Origin: Actinomyces sp.
GTDB taxonomy: Bacteria > Actinomycetota > Actinomycetes > Actinomycetales > Actinomycetaceae
NCBI RefSeq assembly: GCF_030530635.1
Contig: NZ_JAUMUL010000080.1
Location: forward strand, 1 to 12,343
Length of the DNA stretch: 12,343 bases
Reading direction: 5' to 3'
This document shows positions 1 to 6,605 of the stretch, piece after piece (within the stretch, counting starts at the first letter, position 1; every line of letters begins with the position of its first letter). The notes below the pieces were generated by a model. That model was not told the origin of the DNA. It ran no database searches and was given only the letters and a program-made list of their open reading frames with translations. Position numbers and translations under genes: made by a program.

Positions 1-87
1 TGGGGCGGGGCCGCCGCGTCGACGGGCATGAGGCCGACGGGGCTGACACTTCGAATCGTCAGGCGATCGCCCGAACCGTGCCGCCCA

Positions 88-190
88 TACCACTGTAATC
101 CGCCGGCATCCGCCGCGACCCACCGCGCCCGTACCACTGCGATCCGCCGGCATCCGCTGCGATCTACGGTGATCTACCGTGATCTACGGA
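88..190. repeat. 10-bp-periodic degenerate tandem repeat with a 44-bp direct duplication
   Basis: A segment of about 32 bp beginning TACCACTG occurs at 88-119 and again at 132-163 with four mismatches, giving a 44-bp period. Inside it, and continuing to 190, runs a 10-bp degenerate unit of the form (G/C/A)ATCCGCCGG or GATCTACGGT. Units start at 97, 107, 117, 141, 151, 161, 171 and 181. The last three (161-190) are nearly identical and differ as ACGGT, ACCGT and ACGGA, so adjacent units are partly inverted relative to one another. The period is close to one DNA helical turn. No spacer and repeat organisation like that of CRISPR is present. Function is unknown. Confidence 0.65.
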
Positions 191-232
191 GGGTTATTCA
201 TCGGGGTGACCCGCCGTCACGGAGTTCTCGTA

Positions 233-280
233 CTTTCCGCGCGATTGCTCGGAAAGGTCGTGGTTGTGCACCTGCAACCA
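233..280 (-). terminator. Two weak hairpins downstream of the membrane-protein gene
   Basis: CTTTCCG (233-239) pairs perfectly with CGGAAAG (250-256) across a 10-nt loop. TGGTTG (261-266) pairs with CAACCA (275-280) across 8 nt. Both lie 30-80 bp past the stop codon of the minus-strand gene ending at 311. Neither is followed by a T-run on the minus strand, so assignment as a terminator rests on position and pairing only. Confidence 0.3.
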
Positions 281-310
281 TCCCACCACACCCTCAAATA
301 CGACGAGCCA

Positions 311-1747
311 CTATGAGGCCGGCCGGTATGCCCGGCTCACGCCAGAGGCATAGTTGACGACGAGCAGGTCGCCGAGAGGCGTATAACCCGCGTAATCGTC
401 GGTGGTACCGAGCGGAATCGACTCCGAGGCGCGTCCGGTGGCCATGTCTACCAGCACCAGGGAGCGTTCGTCCCCTTCCGTTCTGGCGAAGCTCTGGACC
501 GCGCCTTCGCCGGAGTGATACAGCGCCTGTAGGGCACTCGTGGTGGTGCACCCACCGCGCTTGTCTGCTGCGGTCAGGGAGTTGTCCTCACCGAGGACGA
601 CGTCGTTGCCGTTGATGGTGATCGACTCACAACTCGAATCCGTCTCCGAGACCGTGTAGGTCGCCGGGGCCCAAGAGGTGTCGAAGTCCTCCAACCAAAG
701 CCGTGCCTGCTCCCGCGTGAATGGTGTGGGCGACCAGGGGTAGGTTGAGAACGCTGCGTTGGTGCGGAACTTGAACGACTCACTGAAGGTGCCGTCGGGC
801 TCGTACAGCTTGACGGTTGCATCGGTGCGTGCACTGCCGCCGGAGTGAACCAGCCAGCCGTCGGCAAGTGGCCGAATGATATCTGCCTTCTGCGCCTCCA
901 GCAGGTTAGCGGCCCCGGTGTTCACATCGACCACGAAGTACTCGCCGTAATCGGACGAGCTGGCGATTGAATATCCGTCCATGGTTCGGTCGGGCCCCAC
1001 GGTCATATGCTCGCCCTCCGGGAAAGTGCTCTCCCACAGCAATTCTGAGGGACTTGACCAGCACCGGCAGGTGGCCTCGACGCAGGCGACCGCTCCCGCC
1101 GAGGTGACCGTCACCCTGGCGTCTGTGTCCCAAGGCGTGGTGCTGCGCTCCTGAGAGTCGATGTCTATCAGCGTGGTCTCAACGATGATCTGGCCGTCCC
1201 ACAGCATCGTTCCATCGACGGTTTCGGTAACCTCCTGCTTGGTCTCCCACAACTGCTTGGGACTGTCTCCGGAGATGTCGAATACGGTCACGGTCGCCGT
1301 TGCGGACGTACTGGTAGTCCGGACCATACGGTCGCCACGGATGCGCATCGACATCTCCTGTCGGCGGAAGTCCGCGGGAGCCTCCAGGGTCCAGGCCTCC
1401 TCGAAGCCGTCCAGCCAGGACGGCGACCACCGGTCGGTGCTCGCCGTGGAGGTGTCGTCGTCTGTCCCCCGGTGGCGCATGATTAAGGCGGCGGTCCCCC
1501 CAATCGCCAGCACAAGCACAACCGTCAGCGCGGATACGAGCGCGACCCGTCTCCTCCGCGGCCGCACGGGCGGCGAGGGCGGGGGAGTGGCGCCGACATA
1601 CCCGTAGGCGTGCGGTGGGGTCGGCCGGGCAGACGCCGGGGGACTTCCTGGCTGTGGCTGCCAGGTGCATGGCGGGGTCTGCGGCGGCAGGTGCCCGGAT
1701 CCGGAAGAACCGTTGAAGCCGGGGCGGGACGGGGGCGGCGAACTCAT
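311..1747 (-). CDS. Membrane-anchored exported protein with proline-rich N-terminus, function unknown
   Basis: 478 residues. Residues 1-60 are Pro/Gly/Ser-rich and low-complexity. A basic stop-transfer cluster RPRRRR (62-67) precedes one hydrophobic helix at about 68-90. The remaining ~385 residues, rich in Thr, Ser, Asp and Trp, should lie outside the membrane. This layout (Pro-rich cytoplasmic tail, one helix, extracellular domain) is common among uncharacterised actinobacterial surface proteins. Segments such as FVVDVNTGA (271-279) and LVLVDMATGRA (429-439) resemble PQQ/WD-type beta-propeller blade edges, so a propeller-like fold is possible but unproven. Cysteines at 222, 227, 229, 373 and 400 lie in the exported part and could form disulfides. 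The ATG at 1745-1747 has no strong Shine-Dalgarno, only a GGGCGG stretch. It is divergent from gadB, 425 bp away, and nothing links it functionally to the gad operon. I do not recognise the family. Confidence 0.85.
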   Translation of the reverse strand: MSSPPPSRPGFNGSSGSGHLPPQTPPCTWQPQPGSPPASARPTPPHAYGYVGATPPPSPPVRPRRRRVALVSALTVVLVLAIGGTAALIMRHRGTDDDTSTASTDRWSPSWLDGFEEAWTLEAPADFRRQEMSMRIRGDRMVRTTSTSATATVTVFDISGDSPKQLWETKQEVTETVDGTMLWDGQIIVETTLIDIDSQERSTTPWDTDARVTVTSAGAVACVEATCRCWSSPSELLWESTFPEGEHMTVGPDRTMDGYSIASSSDYGEYFVVDVNTGAANLLEAQKADIIRPLADGWLVHSGGSARTDATVKLYEPDGTFSESFKFRTNAAFSTYPWSPTPFTREQARLWLEDFDTSWAPATYTVSETDSSCESITINGNDVVLGEDNSLTAADKRGGCTTTSALQALYHSGEGAVQSFARTEGDERSLVLVDMATGRASESIPLGTTDDYAGYTPLGDLLVVNYASGVSRAYRPAS

Positions 1748-2172
1748 ACCGCCCAGCCTGTCACGAATAAGTTAAGCGACGCTAGTCCTTGACCCGGTGG
1801 GCGGCTGACGGAGTGGCCGGCGGCGGGGAACGCTGACGACTCCCGCAGCGGCCGCACCCGGCCGGTAAGGCTTTCTGGGGGTCGCATTCAGGTGCTATCC
1901 AGATAATGAGCGCGCGCGGGTCGCCGCGGCGTTCAGGTGAATTTCTGTGGCTATTTCCAGGGGGTTCCCGGGTGCTTTGCAAGTGATTTCCGGCGATGTT
2001 GGTTACAAAGAGAGGCTTGGCAATTCTGGCGGGTGTAGTAATTGTTTCAGAAAGCTGGGAAGACGCCTCCGGTAAATTGCAAATACTGGCTTATTGTCGC
2101 ATGGTAGTGGTGGCAAGCACAGCGCAGTGATATTCCTATGTCAATCGTTGCCAACCGAAAGGAGATTCCGAC
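1748..2172. promoter_or_regulatory. 425-bp divergent intergenic region upstream of gadB
   Basis: The stretch from about 1880 to 2160 is clearly more AT-rich than its surroundings, as expected of a regulated promoter region. TGGCAA occurs at 2018-2023 and 2111-2116 and in reverse (TTGCCA) at 2148-2153. TTCAGGTG occurs at 1887-1894 and 1932-1939, each followed by a CTAT...CCAG element (1895-1902 and 1951-1960). One possible -35 is TTGGCA (2017-2022), but the -10 candidates downstream (2036-2045) are poor, so the gadB promoter is not placed with confidence. A good ribosome-binding site AAAGGAG (2158-2164) lies 8 nt before the gadB ATG. A short open frame beginning at 2138 overlaps this site and looks fortuitous. 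Confidence 0.45.
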
Positions 2173-3579
2173 ATGTCACGGTCAGTATTCGACGGTTCCT
2201 CCGCCCCGGACCCGGGCAGCAGCGAGCTCAACCCGCTGTTTGCCCGCCCCGGTGAGGCCTACGACCTGCCGAAGTTCCGCTTCCCCGCCGGGGAGGCGCT
2301 GCCCGAGACTGCCTACCAGGTGGTTCACGACGAGGCGATGCTGGACGGCAACGCCCGCCTCAACCTCGCCACCTTTGTGAGCACCTGGATGGACGAGCGC
2401 GCCGACCGCCTCTACCTGGAGGCGGCCGACAAGAACATGATCGACAAGGATGAGTATCCGCGCACCGCCGAGATCGAGACCCGCTGTTGGACCATGCTCG
2501 CGGACCTGTGGCACGCGCCTGATCCGCAGCACACCATCGGCACCTCCACCATCGGCTCCTCGGAGGCCTGCATGCTCGGTGGGCTGGCGCTCAAACGCCG
2601 TTGGCGCAACGCCCGTCGCGCCGCCGGCAAGCCGGCCGACCGGCCCAACCTGATCATGTCCAGCGCCGTGCAGGTGTGCTGGGAGAAGTTCTGCAACTAC
2701 TTCGACGTCGAACCCAGGTATGTGCCCATCACCGAGGAGCACAAGGTCCTGGACGGCCACGCCCTGGAGGACTACGTCGATGAGAACACCATTGGCGTAG
2801 TAGCCATCATGGGGGTGACCTACACCGGCATGTACGAGCCGGTCGCCGAGATTGCCCGGGCGCTGGACGACATCCAGGAGCGCACCGGCCTGGACATCCC
2901 TATCCACGTCGACGGCGCCTCAGGGGCCATGATCGCACCCTTCATTCAGCCGGAGTTGGAGTGGGACTTCCGCGTGGAGCGGGTCGCCTCCATCTCCACC
3001 TCCGGCCACAAGTACGGGCTGGTCTACCCCGGCATCGGCTGGGTGGTGTGGCGCGAGCGTGCCGCCCTGCCCGAGGAGCTGATCTTCGAAGTCTCCTACC
3101 TGGGCGGACAGATGCCCACCTTCGCCCTGAACTTCTCCCGCCCGGGTGCCCAGGTGCTGCTGCAGTACTACATGTTCCTGCGGCTCGGCTTCGACGGCTA
3201 CCGCCGGGTGCAGTCCAACAGCCGCGATGTCGCCCGGTATCTGGCCGGTCAGATCGCCGACATGGGGCCCTTCGAACTGTGGAACGACGGCTCGGACATC
3301 CCCGTGTTCGCCTGGCGGCTGCGCACCGATCACGGGGGCAAGTGGAACCTGTACGACCTGTCCGACCGGCTGCGCATGAAGGGCTGGCTGGTGCCCGCCT
3401 ACCCGATGCCCGACGACCTGACTGATGTCACCGTGCAACGGATCGTGGTGCGCAACGGGCTCAGCCACGACCTGGCCGACGCCCTACTCGAGGAGATGCG
3501 CGCCGCGGTGGCCTACCTCGACCGGCTCGACGGGCCGCTGCCCCACGAGTCCGACCGCCCCGCCGCCTTCCACCACTGA
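2173..3579 (+). CDS. gadB: Glutamate decarboxylase, PLP-dependent
   Basis: 468 residues; E. coli GadB has 466 and the two look collinear. It converts L-glutamate to GABA and CO2 in the cytoplasm and consumes a proton. The PLP lysine is K280 in STSGHKYG, preceded by H279. HVDGAS (245-250) carries the Asp that contacts the pyridine nitrogen. LDGNARLNLATF (57-68) and GTSTIGSSEACMLGG (123-137) are family signature blocks. The C-terminus ends AAFHH; in E. coli GadB the final His-Thr segment folds over the active site at neutral pH, and His here at 467/468 may do the same (inference). The ATG at 2173 follows AAAGGAG with an 8-nt gap. The stop is 9 bp before gadC, so the two genes should be co-transcribed. 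No truncation or missing catalytic residue was seen. Confidence 0.97.
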   Translation: MSRSVFDGSSAPDPGSSELNPLFARPGEAYDLPKFRFPAGEALPETAYQVVHDEAMLDGNARLNLATFVSTWMDERADRLYLEAADKNMIDKDEYPRTAEIETRCWTMLADLWHAPDPQHTIGTSTIGSSEACMLGGLALKRRWRNARRAAGKPADRPNLIMSSAVQVCWEKFCNYFDVEPRYVPITEEHKVLDGHALEDYVDENTIGVVAIMGVTYTGMYEPVAEIARALDDIQERTGLDIPIHVDGASGAMIAPFIQPELEWDFRVERVASISTSGHKYGLVYPGIGWVVWRERAALPEELIFEVSYLGGQMPTFALNFSRPGAQVLLQYYMFLRLGFDGYRRVQSNSRDVARYLAGQIADMGPFELWNDGSDIPVFAWRLRTDHGGKWNLYDLSDRLRMKGWLVPAYPMPDDLTDVTVQRIVVRNGLSHDLADALLEEMRAAVAYLDRLDGPLPHESDRPAAFHH

Positions 3580-3588
3580 GGAGCAGAG

Positions 3589-5190
3589 ATGTCTACCATG
3601 ACTAACGGCGCCGTGAATAGCGGCTCCGCCGTCGACGGCGATGGGCCCACCGTCCCCGGGCAAGTGACGGCCCGCCCCGCGGCGGGCATGTCCGTGTTCA
3701 ACCTGGCCATGCTCACCGTGGTGGCCGTGGCCTCGCTGCGTTCACTGCCGGCCATGGCCGGCTACGGCCTGTCCTCCATCGTGCTCTACCTGATTCCGGC
3801 GGTCCTGTTCATGGTGCCCACTGCGCTGGTGGCCGCCGAGCTGGCCACCGGCTGGAAGGGCGGGGTGTTCATCTGGGTACGCGAGGCCTTCGGGGAGCGT
3901 TGGGGCTTCGTGGCCATCTGGTTGCAGTGGGTGCAGAACGTCGTGTGGTACCCCACTCAGATCGCCTTCATCGCCGTGAGCCTGTCCTATGTGGTCGGCG
4001 GCGGTTCACTGGCTAACAATGGCGTGTACGTGGCCGGTGTCATCATCGTCCTGTACTGGGTGTCCACCCTCATCACCCTGGCTGGCGGCAACCTGTTCGC
4101 CAAGGTGGGCTCGTGGAGCGGCATCATCGGCACCCTCTTCCCGGCGGCGCTGCTGATTGTATTCGGAGCCGCCTGGCTGATCTCCGGTACCCCCTCCCAG
4201 ACGGAGCTGACGACGTCGGCGATCCTGCCGCCGTGGACGGGCCTGGCCTCCATCGTGTTGATCGTGTCCAACGTGCTGGCCTACGCGGGCATGGAGGTCA
4301 ACGCGGTCCACGCCAATGACCTGGCCGACCCCGGCCGCGGGTACCCGCGAACGGTTCTTATCTCGGCGGTGATGATCCTGGCGATCTTCATCCTGCCGAC
4401 CCTGGCGATCGCCGTCGCGGTCCCCAAGGCGAGCCTGGGTGTGGTGGACGGCATCAACCTGGCCTTCCAGACCTTCTTCGACCACTGGCACCTGGCCTGG
4501 GGCACCCCGGTGATCTCGTTGCTGATCGCCCTGGGGGCCTTCGCCTCCGTGGTCACCTGGATCGCCGGCCCGTCCAAGGGACTGCTCGCCGCCGCCCGCA
4601 CCGGCCTGCTGCCGCCGTTCCTGCAAAAGCGCAACGGCGCCGGCGTGCAGCGCTCCATCCTGCTGCTGCAGGGCGTGATCGTGACGATCCTGGCGCTGCT
4701 GTTCGTGGTCATCCCCAACGGCAACACCGCCTTCGTCACCCTGATCGACATGGCTGCGGCGCTCTACCTGATCATGTACATGATGCTGTTCGCCGCCGCC
4801 ATCCGCCTGCGCGCCACCCGCCCGCAGGTGCGGCGCACCTACCGCACTCCGGCCATGGGGCTGGTGGCCGGCGTCGGCTTCGTGGCCTGCGCGGTGGCTT
4901 TCGTGCTTTCCTTCGTGCGCCCTTCCGGGTTCACCGGCCTGAGCACCGTCGGCTACGCCCTGGTGGTGGGGCTGGTGATCGTGGTCCTCGGCGTGCCGCC
5001 GCTGATCTTCTACGCGCTGCGCCGCCCCGGCTGGCAGCTCGAGCCCGACCACGCCGTCGGCGACGCCATCCTGGTCAACCCACCGGACCCGCACGATCCT
5101 GAGGGCACGGCGCAGCCGGGTGCATCCAGACGGCACCTGCGAGTGGTCTCGCGCCGCTCCGGACACCACATTCTGGGACGGGCCTCGTAG
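3589..5190 (+). CDS. gadC: GadC-like glutamate/GABA antiporter (APC superfamily)
   Basis: 533 residues with about 12 hydrophobic helices between 34 and 476. It should exchange external glutamate for internal GABA, exporting the GadB product and one positive charge. Family blocks shared with E. coli GadC include AAELATGWKGGVFIWV (82-97), followed by FGERWGF (101-107), also YAGMEVNAVHANDLADPGRGYP (232-253) and WIAGPSKGL (324-332). A charged tail from about 478 carries LEP (484-486) and a final SGHHIL (524-529). This resembles the LEP and SPHYIV of the E. coli C-plug, which blocks the pore at neutral pH. Differences: an N-terminal extension of roughly 20 residues, and by alignment from the following Pro (P54) the E. 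coli Tyr30 position is R51. GAGGAG (3578-3583), overlapping the gadB stop, lies 5 nt before the ATG. Substrate identity is inferred from homology and from adjacency to gadB. Confidence 0.9.
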   Translation: MSTMTNGAVNSGSAVDGDGPTVPGQVTARPAAGMSVFNLAMLTVVAVASLRSLPAMAGYGLSSIVLYLIPAVLFMVPTALVAAELATGWKGGVFIWVREAFGERWGFVAIWLQWVQNVVWYPTQIAFIAVSLSYVVGGGSLANNGVYVAGVIIVLYWVSTLITLAGGNLFAKVGSWSGIIGTLFPAALLIVFGAAWLISGTPSQTELTTSAILPPWTGLASIVLIVSNVLAYAGMEVNAVHANDLADPGRGYPRTVLISAVMILAIFILPTLAIAVAVPKASLGVVDGINLAFQTFFDHWHLAWGTPVISLLIALGAFASVVTWIAGPSKGLLAAARTGLLPPFLQKRNGAGVQRSILLLQGVIVTILALLFVVIPNGNTAFVTLIDMAAALYLIMYMMLFAAAIRLRATRPQVRRTYRTPAMGLVAGVGFVACAVAFVLSFVRPSGFTGLSTVGYALVVGLVIVVLGVPPLIFYALRRPGWQLEPDHAVGDAILVNPPDPHDPEGTAQPGASRRHLRVVSRRSGHHILGRAS

Positions 5191-5255
5191 CGGGACCGGA
5201 GTCTCGTTCACACACCGATGCCTCGGGGCTGAGCGAGCCCGCCACCGACCCGGCT

Positions 5256-5297
5256 CGCGGGTCCCACACCGTCTTCCAGGCGGCGGTGGGGCCCGCG
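5256..5297 (+). terminator. GC-rich hairpin after gadC, probable terminator
   Basis: CGCGGG (5256-5261) pairs with CCCGCG (5292-5297), then a T/G wobble (5262/5291), CCC (5263-5265) with GGG (5288-5290), and ACCG (5268-5271) with CGGT (5284-5287). Two bases (5266-5267) bulge and the loop is 12 nt. This gives about 14 pairs, 66 bp past the gadC stop. There is no T-run, which is usual for GC-rich actinobacterial terminators. A smaller hairpin GGGCT-N5-AGCCC (5226-5240) precedes it. The 3' arm shares its last base with the next palindrome, so termination and regulation of the following gene may interact. Confidence 0.6.
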
Positions 5298-5313
5298 GGT
5301 GCATGATGCACCC
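5297..5313. promoter_or_regulatory. 17-nt perfect palindrome abutting the VOC-remnant ATG
   Basis: GGGTGCAT and ATGCACCC flank a single central G (5305), and the palindrome ends at the base before the ATG at 5314. It is the right size for a dimeric repressor site. CATGAT at 5302-5307 could also serve as a -10 hexamer (4 of 6 matches to TATAAT) 6 nt before a leaderless ATG. If that is so, a bound repressor would occlude the promoter directly. The regulator is unknown, and no second copy of the palindrome was noticed in the window. Confidence 0.45.
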
Positions 5314-5457
5314 ATGCGCGTCACCGGCATCGATCACTTCGTCCTCACCGTCGGCTCGATCCCCGCCGCGGTCGACTTCTACACTCGCATACTCGGCCTG
5401 GAGGTCTTCACCTTCGACGGCGGCCGGGTTGCGCTGCGCCTGGGGGAGTGGGCATGA
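5314..5457 (+). pseudogene. Truncated VOC (glyoxalase/dioxygenase superfamily) N-terminal remnant, 47 aa
   Basis: The frame reads MRVTGIDHFVLTVGS at its start and continues to residue 47. This is a recognisable N-terminal beta-alpha-beta-beta unit of a VOC-fold protein: metal-ligand-type His at IDHFVL, AAVDFYTRILGLEVFTFDGGRVALRLG. Intact relatives have roughly 120-130 residues, so about 60% is missing. The frame ends right after LRLG, where such proteins normally continue with a G.QKINLH-like segment. I did not find the missing part in any frame of the following DNA. There is no Shine-Dalgarno before the ATG. The stop TGA overlaps the downstream acetyltransferase start as ATGA (5454-5457), so the remnant may survive as a translated leader. 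Alternatively it is a decayed gene with no role. Confidence 0.7.
5442..5448 (+). promoter_or_regulatory. Ribosome-binding site that decides the acetyltransferase start
   Basis: GGGGGAG lies 5 nt before the ATG at 5454, inside the end of the VOC remnant. It favours that ATG over the in-frame GTG at 5448, which would overlap the site itself. Confidence 0.65.
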
Positions 5458-5987
5458 ACGCCGCACCCTCTGACGTGATCATCCGCTCCGCCCGCCCCAA
5501 CGACGCCGCACGAGTCGCCCGCCTGCTGGCACTGCGGGGCATCACCGTGGAGGAGGCGCTGGAACAGGCGCCGCGCATGATCGACGCGCTGCCGGTGCTG
5601 CTACTGGCGTCCCTCCCGGCCGGCGACGTAGAAGCCGCCGGAGACGATGACGCGGCCGCCCCGGTCGCCCTGTCCGGCGCCTTCGTCCTCCCGGGTGACC
5701 TTCAGGAGGGCCGCCCGGAGCGATGGATGGTCTCCGGTCTCATCGTTGATCCCGGCGCCCGCCGCCGCGGCATCGGCCACACCCTGCTGGCCGCCGTGGG
5801 TGCGGCAGTGCAGGAGATCGAGCCGGGGGAGGACCTGTTCAGCGTGGTCGAGACGGCCAATCACGCCTCCGTCGCGGCCCATCTCGCCGCGGGCTTCGAG
5901 GAGGCCGCCCACGTGGACGGGTACGCGGGCCTGGTCTTCGACGGCGACGCGCTGCTCATGCGCCGGCCGGGCGACTCAGTCCAGTAG
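5454..5987 (+). CDS. GNAT-family N-acetyltransferase
   Basis: 177 residues from the ATG at 5454 (179 from an in-frame GTG at 5448). GNAT enzymes move an acetyl group from acetyl-CoA to an amine; the acceptor here is unknown. Motif A is VSGLIVDPGARRRGIGHTLL, with the pyrophosphate-binding RRRGIG at 103-108. The NHASVAAHLAAGFEEA segment (about 136-151) matches motif B, where a helix packs next to CoA. A less conserved stretch at 55-75, rich in Ala and Asp, is probably a loop insertion. The start overlaps the VOC remnant by ATGA, suggesting translational coupling. The 3' end overlaps the convergent HAD gene by 12 bp. No substrate-specific signature was seen, so neither ribosomal-protein nor small-molecule acetylation can be chosen. 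Confidence 0.9.
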   Translation: MNAAPSDVIIRSARPNDAARVARLLALRGITVEEALEQAPRMIDALPVLLLASLPAGDVEAAGDDDAAAPVALSGAFVLPGDLQEGRPERWMVSGLIVDPGARRRGIGHTLLAAVGAAVQEIEPGEDLFSVVETANHASVAAHLAAGFEEAAHVDGYAGLVFDGDALLMRRPGDSVQ

Positions 5988-6605
5988 CGGAAGCAGATCC
6001 CGCAGGCTGGCGACCACCAGCGCACCGGGAGCGTCATCCGGCAGGGTCACCGACGTCCCCGGGCGCACCAGCAGCGCCGCGGGCATGCCCGCCTCCCGGG
6101 CGGCAACCACGTCGATCGGTCGGTCGCCGACGCACAGCACCTCCGCCGGGTTCAGCCCGTGCCGCTGCGCCAACAGCAGATTCATGTCAGGGCTGGGCTT
6201 GCGGGCGATGCCATCGGGGGCGCAGACGACGTCATCCATCTCCAGGTGCAGCCCATGCAGCAGTGCAGTCGCGGACGCCCGATCCCGGTGTGTGGCCACC
6301 AGGTTCAGGCCGCCCAGCTCACTGACCCGCGCCATCACCTCCCTGGCGCCGTCCATTACAGGTGCCGGCCGCGTGCGCCACCGTCCCTTCAGGCGGGTGT
6401 ATGCCGCCTCCAACGATTCGGGTTCCAGATTCCGCTCGGCGCTCAGGGCGGCGATCGCATGGGCGATGGAATGCCGGGTCAGGCCGGTCACGTGCCGCAG
6501 GTGTTCCGGGTCGGCGTCGCCGAAGGCCGCCTCGCACAGGGCTCGGTCCACCTCCGGGTAGGTGTTCACCAGTGTGCCGCCCATGTCCCAGATAATGTGA
6601 CGCAT
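5976..6605 (-). CDS. HAD-superfamily hydrolase, phosphatase-like, with atypical motif I
   Basis: 209 residues, usual size for a HAD-IA (phosphoglycolate phosphatase/beta-phosphoglucomutase-like) protein with a small helical cap at about 15-80. Motif I is IIWDMGGTLV: nucleophile D7 is present, but the second Asp of DxDGT, the usual acid/base, is G9. Motif II is VATH (T105), motif III ARKPSPDM (K136), motif IV CVGDRPIDV (D161, D165). All other catalytic residues are therefore kept. A replaced second Asp is known in some HAD members (YihX has DLGN; haloacid dehalogenases have DxYGT), so activity is not excluded but the substrate class is open. The start ATG (complement 6603-6605) overlaps the start of the divergent PTH2 gene and has no Shine-Dalgarno. 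The 3' end overlaps the GNAT gene by 12 bp. Confidence 0.88.
   Translation of the reverse strand: MRHIIWDMGGTLVNTYPEVDRALCEAAFGDADPEHLRHVTGLTRHSIAHAIAALSAERNLEPESLEAAYTRLKGRWRTRPAPVMDGAREVMARVSELGGLNLVATHRDRASATALLHGLHLEMDDVVCAPDGIARKPSPDMNLLLAQRHGLNPAEVLCVGDRPIDVVAAREAGMPAALLVRPGTSVTLPDDAPGALVVASLRDLLPLLD

Larger units (their letters stand above)
1..310. other. Left-edge region without a supportable gene
   Basis: No open frame here has convincing protein character. A frame covering 28-357 on the plus strand gives only an Arg/Pro-rich, low-complexity translation and runs into the end of the opposing gene. Short frames entering from the left edge stop at 29-31 or 96-98 and could be the tail of a neighbour, but nothing supports that. 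What is visible is a 10-bp-periodic repeat block (88-190), a short inverted repeat GTGAC-N5-GTCAC (206-220), and two hairpin-forming repeats (233-256 and 261-280) just past the end of the minus-strand gene. Confidence 0.6.

Noticed and set aside
88..163. Possible CRISPR array
   Set aside because: Only two copies of the 32-bp segment, imperfect, 12 bp apart with no unique spacers of normal length, and no cas gene nearby.
28..357. 109-codon plus-strand frame at the left edge
   Set aside because: It consists largely of the tandem repeats translated as Arg/Pro/His-rich sequence and overlaps the end of the opposing gene; no ribosome-binding site.
2138..2380. Short plus-strand frame starting upstream of gadB, possible leader peptide
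   Set aside because: It runs 200 bp into gadB in another frame, has no good ribosome-binding site, and its translation is a Pro/Arg/Ser shadow of gadB.
2182..3468. Two long minus-strand frames opposite gadB
   Set aside because: Val/Gly/His-rich shadow translations opposite a gene with all catalytic motifs; no motif of their own.
4006..5466. 486-codon open frame on the minus strand opposite gadC
   Set aside because: The translation is a Gln/His/Asp/Gly-rich string with no domain character. The frame mirrors third-position GC bias of gadC, which has clear family motifs.
5647..6561. 304-codon plus-strand frame crossing the GNAT and HAD genes
   Set aside because: It reads through two well-supported genes, gives a Ser/Arg/Ala-rich low-complexity translation and has no plausible start signal.
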